Assembly: GCA_028023455.1 (NCBI GenBank)
Contig: JAQFVV010012573.1
Location: forward strand, 622,001-686,000
DNA from: Epiperipatus broadwayi
Lineage: Eukaryota > Onychophora > Udeonychophora > Euonychophora > Peripatidae
Length of the DNA stretch: 64,000 bases
Reading direction: 5' to 3'
Shown here: positions 13,301-28,300 of the stretch, one piece after another
Layout: each line of letters begins with the position of its first letter
Numbering within the stretch: position 1 is the stretch's first letter
The notes under the pieces: model-generated
Databases searched by the model: none
Told to the model about the DNA's origin: nothing
The model's input: only the letters and a program-made list of their open reading frames with translations
Made by a program: the position numbers and the translations under genes

Positions 13301-16300
13301 GAAACACCATGGTCTTTCTTCTCAGTTGCCTGATAAGGCAGAATGAATGTATGTGTAAATGATAAATATTTTTCCAGTAGGTATATACAATCATGACAAA
13401 CAAAAATAAATCATGGCCCTTATTCCCAGGAGGCTGTAAAGTCACCAACCAAGACATTGAGCAGTTGGTGGCCAAAGATGGAGGGTGCTAAGAATACCCT
13501 GATTGTGGATCAGCTGCCATTTGATGATGACTTTTTATTTAAGTACTTATAACTGCAGATCACTTTCAAGTGAAGGAAGATTGCAAGAATTAGAAGAAAA
13601 GTTGAAGAGACTATTGATTTAAAAAGTGGACATATACTCTACTATAAAGACACAAATATTGGAAATAGGATTTATTATAAATAAAAAGTGGAAGAACAAC
13701 ATTGTGGAGATTGATGGTGTTTCGGACAGAGTGGCAAGATTAGTTATACAACTTAATAACAGATACCAAATGCAGATGATTCAGGTTTATGCCCCAACAA
13801 GTTCTCATAGTGATGAAGTAGTAGGAGATTTTTATATGGATGTACAAAAGGCTTTTGATCAGAGTAAACAACATTTTAAAATTGTTATGGGAGACTTTAA
13901 TGCTAGAATTGGTAAACAAATGAACGATGAAAATGTTGCAACAAATGAAAGATGAAAATGCTGTAGGTAAATTTGGTCACGATAATAGAAATGAGAGAGG
14001 TCATAGACTTGTGGAGTTTGCTGAAAAAGAAAAACTTTGTATTATGAATTTTTTTTTTGAGAAAAATGTTAAAAGGAAATGGACATGGAAGCACTTCAAA
14101 TGCAGGTACAGCAGAATTAGATTATATTTTGACTAACAGAAAATATATATTTCAAGATTGTAGTGTTTTTAATAAATTTAACACAGGGAAGTGATTATCG
14201 ATTAGTAAGATGTAAGATACATGTTAATGCAAGACTAGAAAGACAAAAATTATTAATTAAAAACAATATTTACAGTTCATATTCCTAATTTTCAGAAACA
14301 CTCTAATGAATTTAAATTAGAACTTACAAATCGGTTTCAAATATTAGTAGATTTTGAACATAATATTCAGATTTGAATGAAATTAATAAGAAAATAATTG
14401 ATACACTTTTAAAAACTGCAATGAAGATAGCTGGTAGAAAAAAGCAGCAATTGACCAATAAAATTTCTACTGAGATCAGAGAATTTATGAAGAAAAAAAG
14501 GAATATGAAGATATACAAAAATGATGCATTAAAAAGGACTGAATATCTTGAATTCTATAAAATGGTGCAGAAAAGAGTTGATAATGATATAAGAAAGTAT
14601 AACTGTGAACTAGCAAGGAAAGCTGTAGAAGAGAATAAAAGTTTCAAGAGTATAAAACATCATTTTGGTATTGGTAGGAAATTTATATTTACATTAAGGA
14701 AAAAAGATGGAACTATTACTAAAAAGAGAGATGACATCATGAAATGGGTAGAAGACTTTTATCAAGAATTATATAGTAATAAAGTATATCTATTATATCT
14801 TCCAAATTGCCCAGAAATTTAAATGAAGAAATGAGGCATGCAATTAAATTTATGAAAAAAGGAAAGGCTCCAGGAAATGATGGAATTATAATTGATATAT
14901 TAAAAGAAGCAGGTGAAGAAATAGAATTTTTTTTAGCAAAGTTATATACCAAATGTCTAAATGATAAACATGTACCAGATGATTGGAAGATTGCAGTATT
15001 AATATTAATATTTAAAAAAGGTAATAAAGAAGATATTAGAAATTACAGACCTATCAGCCTTTTTTTTACCAAGATAATTACAATTTGTCTACAGAGAACA
15101 TTGGATTTCCACCAACCAAGAGAATAAGCTGGATTTAAAAGTGGCTTTAGTACAGTAGTTCATATTCCGGTATTGAGAGAAGTTATAGAAAGGACAAATG
15201 AATATGAGTTGCCATTATGCTTTGGATTTGTAGATTATGAAAAGTCATTTGATTCTATAAACATTTCTTCAGTGATTAAAGCATTGGATCATCAAAGTAT
15301 AGATCCAGGATATTGTCATATTTTAAAGAATATTTATAAAAATACAACATCAACAATTAGATTACATAATGATACTAGGAAAGTCAACATTGAGAAGAGT
15401 GTAAGACAGGGTGACTCCATATCTCCAAAACTTTTTACAGCAGTGCTGCAAGAAGTATTTTGTATGGATTAAAATGGGAATCTAAAGAAGTGAAAGTAAA
15501 TGGGGATTATATTTAAGTCATTTAGATTTTGCAGATGATGTAGTTGTTTTTGCAAATAATGCGTTAGAGCTGCAGGAAATGTTGCAGGAGTTATCAGATG
15601 AAAGTAGGACTAAAGATAAATGTTTCATTTTAATTCGTGTTTTTTTTTACCGTTATTAGAAAAAACATTTTTCAATCTGATTACTTTTTTGGGGGGTTAC
15701 ACCTTTTTTGTTGTTGTTTAAAAATTCATAATCGGAACAAAAAGTAAAAGTTCTTCGTCTTCGTTTTAGATTTTAATTTTTACAGAGAAATAGATATAAT
15801 TGTGTTACCGCTTTTTTTTTTTACTTTATTAGTCTTCGTTTTACATTTTAATTTTTACAGAGAAACAGATATTATTGTGTTACCGCTATTTTTTACTTCA
15901 AATAGTAAAAGTAGTTAGGGTTAGGGTTAGAGTTCTGTTGTTTGTAAATCACAGAATCAAACAAGATGTGCGATTTCCTGTGCCATATTGTTGGTCTCGT
16001 GGAATGTTACGACCAGTACATTACTTGATACGTTACCTAATTCCAACTGCCTTTACACATCTATCTGGACAAGATTTTGGCACTTAAAACTTCAATACAG
16101 AATGGTGTAAAGAGTCGGATAATTATTACTTAAGAAAATCGGAATATTTCAATAATTTAAAAAAAAAAAAATTCAATAAAAAACACATTTTCATCAAATT
16201 CAAATACACACACCCTCACACCAAGCCGTAATAATTGTATGAAGTGTGCGAATTTGCCAAATGGATTTGCTGCGATGCGACGAAGTGACCTGCATTCTGT

Positions 16301-19300
16301 AACACAACACAGACTTATTAGAGTTAAATGCATGTTCGCATATATGCTGTACTGTGATGCGACATAGCGGCCTGCAATCTGTAGCACAACAAAAAAGTTG
16401 TATTATAGAAAACGCGGGTTCAAACGTGTCGGCCGCGGAAACAGCATTTTTATGTGCTTTAGCACGTAAACGGCACCATCGAGCGGTGTCTTTGTCCATC
16501 ATATTACAACTGTATTCTGTAAAGAAAACGACGGCCCATGAATCAGTATATTGATGTACATTGGGCGAAAAGCAGTGCCATCAATTGGTGGGATTCAGTA
16601 TACATACTATTACCAATTTTTTTAATCCATTTTGCCATCATTTGGGTTTATTTTATATTTCTATTGATTGGATTTTATGAATTTTTAAGGCCTTCTCAAT
16701 GTGTGAAAAATTTTACATTATGAGAAATGTATGCCGTTCTTGCCTGCTCTTTTATGAGTAGTTTCCTTCTTTTGTCATGTTATCAATTAGAAGTACTAAC
16801 ATTTTCTATTTCTAGATACAGCAGTAGTTAGCAAGAGACTTAAGATATTAATGGCTGATCTAGTTAGTTTTGATTCATTGCGTAGGTTTGAATATAAAAT
16901 TCTTTTAATTTTTGTCTCATAATCTTCCTTTTAAAAGAACATTAAATAAATATACATAATTGCCAGAAAGGTCGATTAAGCTATGGTTGTATTGTATTTT
17001 TGCATTATCTTTTATTTTTAAATGACAATTTTTTTTTATAGACATGATGTGGTTGATGTTGCTGGTTTGTCAGCCTTTTCTTTTGGAGAAGAAGAAGTAG
17101 ACCGATATGTGATGGTTTTTAAAAAGGTAATTTTAAACAAAAAAGAAAATACAGTACATTTGTATATTTAAAACATATTGTATTATAATATTTAAATTTT
17201 AAAAAAATATTCGAATTGTTTATTTTTCTAATTATTTTAATCAAATGATTATATAAGGGCTAACAAGTTCCTAAAGCTTTGAGACATTTGTTTAACTTTT
17301 ATCGTTTTTTATTCTCAATTTACAAAGGGTTTAGGCTATTATTTATTCATTTGCTCTTAAAACTCTAAAAATTTCAATAACATTGTGAAGGTAGCTTCAA
17401 AATCGCTACCACAACAAACCTTAGCCATCTGAAATAATGGAATGTTTTTTTTATTTAAGTAGCATCTAAAGATTAAATAAAATTAAGTTTTTGCTAGAAT
17501 ACTTTTGGTGAAAATAAATGTTTTTCTATTTTTAACAGTGTATTAACTACATATTAAGTATCAGGAATGATGGGTAATTTACCAGGAAAAACACATATAT
17601 TAGTAATAAAATTTTATTACCAAGAAAATATAAATCTTGATAAAAGAATTGTACATAGTTATATATATATATGTTGATCATTGTATTGTGTTAAACAGAC
17701 AATGACTTAAATAAACACAATAATTATAGCAATAGAAAATAAATCAATATCTGAATATAAGAGAGATAATAATATAATATTGTAAATTTATTTTATAATT
17801 TGTTTTGTTTTGTTTTATAATGAATTGATAAAAAAAATTTTTTTTTAAAAGATGGAACGCTGGTTTAAACAATAGGAATAACGGCTAGTATAAAAAAGAA
17901 ACAATTAAAAATCTATTTTTTATTCTTGCTCTGCTTTCGATCTGACAAGTCAAGTTTTAGTAGAACTATTATTTTTTCTGCAAAATGGACATTTTTTAAA
18001 GTAGTGTCTCAACAAATATCAATGTTTTCCTGGTTAATTCGTCATTCTGAAAAAAATAGAGGAACTGAATAGAACTTTATTATTCTAATTCAAGAGTCAG
18101 ATAAGTTAAAATAATTTATCAATTTAAATTTTAAAAAAGAAAGTATTATGATTTTTGTTTAAAAGAAACCAAAAAAGAAAACAGAACAGTTGATTTAATT
18201 TAAAGTTTATATATAGTCAATATTACAAATAGTAAAGAGCTTTATTCTGTCTATAAATATATTTTATTAAATGCAAACCGCATATATATTTATATAAAGC
18301 TATATATATAATTAAAATATGAGATACATTGGCTAGAAGGCTTAATTGTCATTGGGGTGGAGCATTTTCTTTTATCCACTATGGCCATATGAGTATTAAT
18401 ATTTAACTGTCTACAATTTAAGTGCCTGAGAAGTTGGATCTACACAAGATGAAAATCTACGTGAGGAGTAACATAAAACTACCTACTGCCAACTTAAATA
18501 AATTCAGGATGTGCTATATAAAATTAATCAGGAGTTCTTCACCATCTATAATAAAAAAGCATAAACCGTAAGAGCTTTGTGTAAAGAGGACTCTGAAAAA
18601 TAATTATGCTTTAACATATTGATTCATAAAAGATTGTAAAATTATGTTTTATTTTCTGTTGTATAAATCTGTATTTTTATTTTTATTTATTATCTCGATT
18701 TTATATTTGGGAAGTGCTATTTCTAATTCTACAGGGAACAGTCCAACATAAGAAAATATCAAAGAGAGTAGGGGAGGGGGAAGATTGAAAAGTCTATTTT
18801 TCTTTTGTTTTTAATAAAATCTAGGTGATTTATTTTCTACCAAAAGATTTAGTTATCAACTATGCACATAAAATTAAGTGCTCCACTAGAATATTTAACG
18901 GTAAGAATTTTTTTTTTAAAGCCACTGAAATAAACTATGCTACAACATGACATGACTTATTTATAGATTATAGTATATGTGTTACTAATAGTATCCTTAA
19001 GATATAATGAGTAAATGATTAACACTTTTAAAATAGTATTCTTTATAATTTTCTTTTCTATCATATTTTGTGTTGTTTTATTATTATACTTTTCCACACT
19101 AGATATTGCATACTATATCTGAGGTTGCATTTAAATTTTCATTGAGTTAGCAATCTCACTTTTAATTAATAATTTTTTTTTTATTATCTTGGATATATAG
19201 ATGTCTATATTATGGGTGTCTATCATGGGAAGTAAGGATGATTAGTTTTAAATTGTTTAAGCAAAGAAATATATATACTCATCATAGATATAAAAACTGT

Positions 19301-22300
19301 AAGTACATAGGGATATCCAAGTAATTTATAGGCATTTGTAAATATTTTTCTTTATTGAAATTTTTCTATTCTAAATTGATTGGGAATTTATTTTATGTTT
19401 GAATATATCTTATTTTTTTGTAAATAAATATTATGAAGTTTTGTTAATTGACAAGGTCTCTGTAGTTTTGTTGATCCAGCATTTACATTCAGTCCAGCAT
19501 TTACATTCCATCTTATAACCAATATTTTACACATGCACACACCCCCATTATTGATTGATAAGCATGTGAGAGAATATTAAATAAAGGTTATTTCTTTCTA
19601 ATAGATAGGATGTATTATTTTAGTTGTTGATTAACAGTTTTGCATAGATACATATCTGTTAAGAGAGTCGAATGCGAATTCTTCCTGAGTTCGAATATCT
19701 GAGGCAACGGTTTTGGAAAAGAGTGGTGAGATGTTAGATGAACTGATTTAAATTACATGTAGATTTTATAGATCATGTTTAGGCTAGTCTATTGAAAATG
19801 GATGTAATCATGAGTCAATTACTTCATCATGTTACCTCTAGCATCCTACATGAAGACCCTAGGTCCGACAGTAGTTAAATGCGAGCTTGCTCTCTTTCTC
19901 CTATATACGTGGATGGACCGGACTGTTGCATTTGGCACTATCAACTTTAGGATATGGCCTATAGGTATACCAGCACTTTTAGATTAGATGTAAGTTGATT
20001 ATATGTTATGAACGAACCAGCTGATTGTTGAAGTTGATGTGTGTGTGTTCAAATGTATTTGTGGACCGGCACATCCGGGTATATGCGACCATACCGTTAC
20101 AATATATATGTGGAACCTACAATAAAGGACATATATAAAATATACTTTTAAAAAATTTTCATGGTTTTAATCTATTATGCTCATGACTTGAAGTTCGAGT
20201 TCAAAATAGAGCCACAAAGTTTCTAAATGGTTAAAGAATTAATTCTCAAGTAAACTTATAAGTTTTGCAGGTAGCTTTCTAATAATTAATTCAGCTAATT
20301 ATTCATCTTGTAGCCCTTGATTATTTTCATTTGAAGTTAGAGATTGTGTAAGCACAAACAAATTATACCAAAGCAAAGTGATTGTATTTTCAGCAATATA
20401 ATTGTATATTGCATGTCTATGTATAATACTATAATAAACATCTTTATTTTTAAAAAATTTATTGTATGTATAGTTTACTGTTTAAGTTATTATAACAAGT
20501 TTTGTTAATGTTGTAAACATTAGTGCTATTTTGCTTAGTTTCTTTAATATAAAATTATAACTATGTTGGACTTATAATAGACTCATGGAATATAACCCTG
20601 TCATAAATAGATACATCTTCATTTGAATGTGATGGGGAATATAAAAATAATTGCTGTCTAGAAATTTCAAATATATTTTCACTGAAAGAAATGAAGATAA
20701 TTTATAAATACTTTGGATTGTTTTTGGCATGAATCTATTAAAGAATTTCACTTATAGAAATATTTAATGATGCAGAAGGAAATTAACCTTTCTGACATGT
20801 ACTGTTCGTTAATGTATAAAATTCCACACACTCACCTGTCAATAAAAGTTTTGTATATTTGTTATAAAACATATTCAGTACTAAAAATAGTTTTTTTTAA
20901 AATTGTATGCAAGTTAAGTGTTTTGCTTGAATTTGGGTTGAAGTTACAGATTATTAGAGCTAAACAATAACATTCAATTATCACTGGTAGTAATTTTTCT
21001 TTGCATGCCCAACCTGACAGTGTAATTTATTCAAATCACAAACTACAATTGTATAAAAAAATTCTTAATCAATATTATTTAAGATGAGAAAATTTCTGAA
21101 ATGATAGATGAATATATATAGTTACAAAAATAAAATTTTTTACTTTTATGATTAATTCTGTTGAAATCATTTGGAGCTGGTTTATTATTATTACCGTTAA
21201 GTGCACTAAGTCGATGTTGACTCCTAGTTTTTGTTTATTTGCAAAATTTTCAACATTTCAAAGAAGAAACATTGCATTTAAACTTTTTTGTTTTGATGAC
21301 TGTATTTTAAAGATTTAGTGAAAACATTTGATTTTTAGAAATAGAAAAATAAAAGATAAAAAGTATCTCTTTAAAATGTTTTTTTATGTTACTATTTATT
21401 TAACATTTAATATAATTTTGAAAATTATATTTTTCATAAATTTGATTATTTTGTTAAATGAAATAATTTGAAAATTGAGAATATTGGCATTAAATTTTAA
21501 TGAATTTTCAAATTTTATAATACAAGTTAAAGCATGATGCAATATTGTGAATTTTATGATTTTTCAGGAACAACTTTTGAATCTACACTATTGTAATAGT
21601 AAACAAAGCAAAACTCTCCATATAGTAGTGCCATCTTGTACTAACAAGAGCAATCAATGGATGCCAGAAGGCTTGTGCATAAAATCCCTATCTAGTGCCA
21701 TTGATTGCTCTTAATTAGTACAAGATGGCACTACTATATGGAGAGTTTTGCTTTGTTTTGGATTGTTTAATAACAATTATTGTGCTAGTATGAGATAGTG
21801 ATCATGTGAAGTTTAGTATTGTAATAGTAGTTGTGCTACTATTCTACAAATCTTGCATCATAATTTTTCTGTTAATTTTCATTAAGGTGAAACTCTATAC
21901 TTTGCTGTAATTCTGATTCATTTTTAACAAAGCATTCCATAGTTTTATTCATATCAGTTTCATCTTACTTCTGATAAATCAGTCTAGATTTTTTTTTTCC
22001 TTTTCTGATGGTCATTTTTTTTATAGCTAAATACAGTATATGATTATATTTTTTTATTGTTTAAAGTAAATCAAAAAATAATTGATGTTCTAATTTATTA
22101 ATCAGACTTAATTTAATAATCATAAATAATAAAGAATGAAATTCTTTTAATCAGATAATGTCTTCTAATAATTTATTGATTTTTATATTATAGATGGCAT
22201 TTCTTCAGAATGATTTGTCATCTGTTTGGTTTTGAGGCTGTTCAATGGCACATTAGTTAGTTAGTTATTCTAATAAGGGAGTTCATCATTCTCCCAACAT

Positions 22301-25300
22301 ATTTCCAAGCATTATATACTTTGTTAATGAATTTATATTATCTCATAATATAATCAAATAAAACATTTAATCTGATAATTTGTTTTCAAGAAAAAGTTCA
22401 GGTATAATGTTTTGTGCAATTTAATAAGAGTGATGAACTTGAGAATTAAAATTTCTGAATTGAAACTTTTACTGTCATTTCTGAAACATCACATGATTTC
22501 CCAAATAATTAACCAATTATTTATAAGTTTAATTTGGTTAGTATTTACTTCTTTGTTTTTTTTACTGACCTTGATATTGCTAAAGTCTTTAGCTGTACCT
22601 CTGTTCATAAAGCAGCAACTTTTATCTATTCTACTTCTGTTTCCTATTTTAATATAATTAATCTCAGGACCATTACCATAACTTGAACAATTCTCATCTT
22701 TATTTTTAAGGATATGTTCTTACATCTAATGATTTCTTTCATATTTTTAAAAATTGATTTTACATTATTTATAGATATAATAATTATTTAATTTATTATA
22801 ATTTAATAGTAATTTTTCCAGGGAAATTTTATGAATTTTTTTTGCTTTGTTGTTGTTTTGAATCTCTTATTATTAGCTGTATTATGAATAATACACATTA
22901 CTTTTAAAATTTTTGAAACTTTTTTTTTGATCTAAGTTATTTTAGTCAATAAAAAAATATTTGAATTAATAATTTAGCATTAATTAAACTTTTTTAAAAA
23001 ATGAATAAATTATACTAAATTTTAGTTAGTTAGAAAAAAATAAACTCGATAATAATCATTTCACTATGTTCTTTATAAATATAGTCCATTATTATATTAA
23101 AAATTATAAAAGAATCAAATTCTTTAATCCATTTTTTTTTTTGTCAAATGTTGTTTTTTTATTTTATACATCATTTTTTATACTTCAGTTTTCCTCCAAA
23201 GTGTATTAAAAAATTTGTTGTTTTTGTAATTTTTTAAAAAATAAACTATTAAAAAAATTGTATTTCTTATTTGCTGATTTTATTTCATAGATGGCAGCAC
23301 ATTTCTATATTTAATAGAGATTTGACTTTTCTTTAATCATAGGGACTTATGATTTTATCAAAAGAGAAGTCTTTCACATTACCATTATTTATACATTATA
23401 TTCATTTAACGTTTGCCTTCTTTAAAAACAAAAAAAAAACAAGTCTAATTTTGCAAATGTTTGATTATTTTTCAAGGAGTTTTCTGTAATTTAAATTCAA
23501 TTCATTGTAATATGACATTTTTTCTTCATTTTTAAGTTTACACTAAATACAACCTTAAATTATATTTATTGATTTTTTAAAAATATACATTATATATTTT
23601 ATGTTTATATTATATAATATATTTTAAATGAATATGTTATGCATTTATCATATTATTTTTAGGAATTTGCTCCCTCTGATGAAGAATTGCTAGCATACCG
23701 GCGGGGTGAGGAATGGGATCCAGAAAAAGCAAAAGAAGTATTAAGGCAGAAGGTAATTAGTAATAAAGTTTTTTCATTATTTTAAATACTTACTAATAAT
23801 GAACAAGAAAATTATCAATATAACTAATATTTTTAAATAGTTAGAATATTGGCAATCCTATACTTATATAAACCTGACTACTTAAATTTAGTCTTAAGTA
23901 AACAAGCTTGCATAAAGCTCAAAATAAAAAAAATGTCCAAGCAAAATTAGTCTCAGTTTCTGTTATATGAATATTTTTGCGATATGTTAAAAAATATTTT
24001 TATAATTTGTACTGCAATGACAAATGTGCATTTGAAGAGAAAATCCAATTTATAAAATATTCATTTTATGCAAAAAGTAGTTGAAACAGATCATTTACCT
24101 AAAAAGAATTGCTTATAATTTGCTAGCAATTTAAATTTCATTGAAAATTTTGTATTAAAATAATTATATGAAATTGATAAGCAATTAGTATTGGTTAATA
24201 GTGATATCATAAACAGTTTGACATTATCGATTAGCATTGACAGATCTGTACAATATAAAAGAATGAACACGGATAGAATATCTTTAACTGTCATTCTACT
24301 GGTGTGTGAATGAAAATTGTAATGGTTGAATAAATGGTTTTTAAAGAAAATTATACTCGTACCATATAATGCCTGAGATCTTGATTGACCAAAACTTTAT
24401 ATAGATTAAATACTGGTGATATGAATTTTTATTTTTATTGTTTTATTTAAAATGGTTAATGAATTTATAAATTTGATGTTCAGTGGTTTTGAGTTAAGAA
24501 AGCTACTTTTTAATGTAACAGTACTTACTTTAATAGAAAATCCCTCCAATATTTGCTGTATGTAGTTTTTTTTTGCTGAGAAACAACTATATCCTCACGT
24601 ATATTTTATTATGTATGGCCATGGTAAGCCAGAGCTTATGATGCTACTGCTGCTTATATAAAGTAAAATATTTTTTGAAATGCAGTGTTGTTTACTTTTA
24701 TAGTAGCACAAATTGAATATCTACTGCACTGCGATATTTTGAATTGATATACTTTGAACTATTTAGATTTACTGAGTATTTATATTGTTAAATTCTATTC
24801 TTTTGATGATGGTCAAGATAATATTTAAAATCCCACGTATAGTCAGTAGAAATTTTTTTTTTTCTTGATCTTAGAGAATATTTAATTAATATAAAACTCG
24901 TCTTTCACTATTATATTGTAACCTTCATGTATATATATTTGTTGAACACACAGAAGTTCTGCTAACCTATACACATTCATATACATACCAAAATATGCAT
25001 ACACATGTAAGCATTGTAATTAATAGTTTCAATTTTATAATGTGCATAAAATTAAAAAAGTATAAATATTAAAATCAATATTATATGTTTTATTTTGTAC
25101 AGTAAATATTAAAAGATATTTTGTTATACTTTTTTTTTTCAGTCAAAATATTATAATTTATACCTGGGTCTCGTTTTACGCAATAGATAGATTCCTCAGA
25201 AAACACATGTAAACGAAATCGTGCAAAAATAGATGTAACTTACCTTGAAAAAGGGGGGATACGGACTGTGATTTTTCAAAACTCGCATAAAAGCAAAGCA

Positions 25301-28300
25301 CCAACGTAAAATTTACTTTAAAATTCGCGCAAAAAAAAAATAAGGAAATAAAATATGACTAATAAAAATTTTCAAATTTGAAAAAAATTGATACAAGACA
25401 AACTTTTTTTAACTATAATATTTAATTTTATTCAAAATAATATATTTTTATGCATAATTTACAGTACAGTAATTTACATTTTTTTTATACACGTTTTAAT
25501 TATTATCACCATTTGCTGATAAACAGTTTCGTTTGCAAACTGCTAACAAATAGATTCTTCACAAGAGGAAATACAACTAGCGCCAAGTTCACTCTCACAT
25601 TGTGTTAATGGTTTTCTGTTGACAACATAATTAGTAATTAATCTTTGAGACGATGATTTTATTAATTGTTTATGAACTTAGACTTATGATAATAAAAAGA
25701 CATTTATTCACCACTGCTGGGAAAAATTTAATTAAAACTAACAACTAAAAATTAAATTCTTATTTTTGTCTTTAATTTTTAAATTTTCAATTCCGTTTAA
25801 AAATCAAATTTTGTTTTACATCACTTTAATTTCAAGTCACTGTAAGTAATTTTTAAATTGTTAATTACAATTAAAAATCAGATTTTAATTTTTAATTGTC
25901 AAATTTAAATTGTGCCCACTGCTATTATTCACCTTTTAAAAATAAACTTGCGGACACTAAATGATTAATATTGTAATTGATTACGTTCTTTTTTAAAAAG
26001 CAAAAACAGAATGTGATTTAAAATGCAAAATTAACACGCACAATGTTTGAACAAATTTACATTATAATCTTGTAAAATTTAATGTGTGTATACATAAAAT
26101 GTGGAAATCATGATTTTAATTTCATTATTGCATAAAATCTTACTATTATAAAGCACTGAAAATATTGAAATTACTAAGATGAAAGTCGAATTCCAATAAT
26201 GTGCTATTACTTTCAATATAACATAAGTGCACGAAATTTATTATTTAAAGTAATATCGCATTATCGGAGTTCGACTTCCGGTGAAACATATGAATCACAT
26301 AACTTTAAAATCGTGTTAAATAAGTCCACATAAAAAGAGACCCAGGTGTAAATGAAATACACCATGAAATATATAAATTAAAATATTTATCCTGCCTGCA
26401 TGAACAATTAATTGTATTTTTTTTTCTTCTAAAATTAAATTCGTATTTTTTTTTACCTTTTGTTAATAAATATTTTTATTTTTTCATCTGACTATTTGAT
26501 TTGTCTATCCAATGTAATTATTTTAAGACGTATGCCTTAAAATTACAAAGTCTCAATTGCTTTCTTTAATGATGATAATAAATCTCTACATTCAGTTGTT
26601 AAATCTAGTTCTGGCAATCTCAGCTATTTTCAAGTGTAGTATGCATATACCACACATAGATAGATTGAATGAAACCCATGAAAGTAGTATGTATAAATAT
26701 ATTTTAATATTTTGCAATATTAACTACTTTTGAAAATATTCCTTCTCAAGAAAAAATTAATTGGTAAGATAAATTTAAATTCAGACATCACTTATAATAA
26801 TATTGTTTAGCAAGAGAATGCGACTGAGTTATAATAAAATTTATTTCCACATTTTAGCTATGAAAATAATATTTAGTTAATGTGTTTAGAATAATGTAGA
26901 TGGACATATTACATATCAAATCATTATCATCATTAAATAATTGTATAAGAAAGTTAGCTTGCTAAAGGTGAAATAAGATCTATTTAGGTCTTTTATTATT
27001 TTATTTTTTCAATCACATTTGGCTGCATCCACATGTAGCTTAGTTTGGATAAGTACGTAACTCTCACACATTCATTCACCTTCTCTCTCTCTATCTTCAG
27101 TTACAATATGTGTATATAATGTGTCTAATTCTCATTAAAATTTATGATGCTCAAGTAAATTATATTAAAAGAGAGCACGGAATACCAAATCATCACTGAC
27201 TGATTATTTATTTATATTTGGATGTATTCATTATACCGACTAATTGTCTTCATATATATATATATATTGAAACAACTGACAAGTTTGGAATTTGAAAATG
27301 TCCATGTTTTATCCGGTAACACCCACATCTATTTACCATAACACTAATATAATTCTGACATTGAAAGCAATATGTTTTTCCTCTTAAGATCAAAATTTTA
27401 TTTCTAATGTAATGAAAAAAAAAAGTACCAAAAAAGATTAATTGGAAAATGTGTTCAGTATATTAGATTAGCTAAAATATAATTTGCTTTAATTATTTTT
27501 TTTGTTTTCATAATCACAATTTAATTCCAACGCCATTTAAAGCATGATATTTTCCTTGGGTGTAAATTTTTATGAAGAAAAAAAAAAAGTTATTATATAA
27601 TTTTAAAAAAAAACCAAAACATTTGGTTGCATAATATTTTGCACTAAAAATAAATTGGACACTGGATATTAAGTTAGCTAAAATATGATTTACTTATATA
27701 TCTACTTTAATGTGTTCTTAAATACACTTGCATGCAAGGTTTTTTTTTAAGCATTACAGCAACCATGTTGTTTTCAGATCATGTTCCAACCAAATATTAA
27801 ATTTTATTACTTCTAACCAAATATTAAATTTTATTACAACATATAGTTGCAAAAAAAAAAAAGACCAGATATTGAAGTACATCAAAAACAAATTGAAAAA
27901 TTATATTCTGTATTTTTATTTATTAATGTCTTTGTAGTTGCAATTGGATGCTGACATCATTTCATGTAATGTTTTCGTTATATAACAGCATTTCAATTTG
28001 CAGCAAATAAAAATAAAAAATCAAAATTACATATTTACAAAAATAATTGATTACATGCACCAAAAATTTTAACAATGTAAATAAAAGGTAGATAAAATAT
28101 ATATTTACTTATTTTTATTTTAAAATATTTGTGTTAACATTGGCATATCAGCATCATTTCAAGCAACATGGCTCTACATTTAATAAACTGCTTAAAATTT
28201 ACAAAAATGAAAAAAGAAAGTGAATACTATATATATTCATGCACAATTTAACATTTTTGCCTAATAATGTTTAAATTAAACTCATAATAATTAATTACTG

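Larger units (their letters stand above)
10916..17041 (+). other. SPAG7 intron (6.1 kb)
   Basis: The donor is GTAAGC and the acceptor TTTATAG. It is occupied by Penelope-like fragments (11440-12760), an RTE-like LINE (13545-15622) and a GC-richer block (15757-16560). 12840-13540 holds short open frames on both strands with no recognised similarity. 16560-17041 has nothing I recognise. Confidence 0.8.
17127..23662 (+). other. SPAG7 intron (6.5 kb)
   Basis: The donor is GTAATT and the acceptor ATTTTTAG. It contains the inverted-repeat element 17561-18050, the repeat 19656-20101 and the element 21601-21759. 18100-19440, 20110-21590 and 21800-23660 are AT-rich with long T and A runs. Short open frames there (20767-20970, 22412-22657) look like chance. 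Confidence 0.8.

Noticed and set aside
13168-13475. Overlapping open frames on both strands near 13.2-13.5 kb
   Set aside because: They are antisense shadows of each other, with no recognised domain. The sequence is less AT-rich and may be LINE 5' leader, but I cannot support a gene.
15912-15931. Interstitial telomere array
   Set aside because: Only about two and a half TTAGGG units; too few to call an array or to infer the telomere type of the host.
16200-16502. 100-codon minus-strand open frame in the CpG-rich block
   Set aside because: It runs through an internal tandem repeat and has no family resemblance; composition alone lengthens open frames here.
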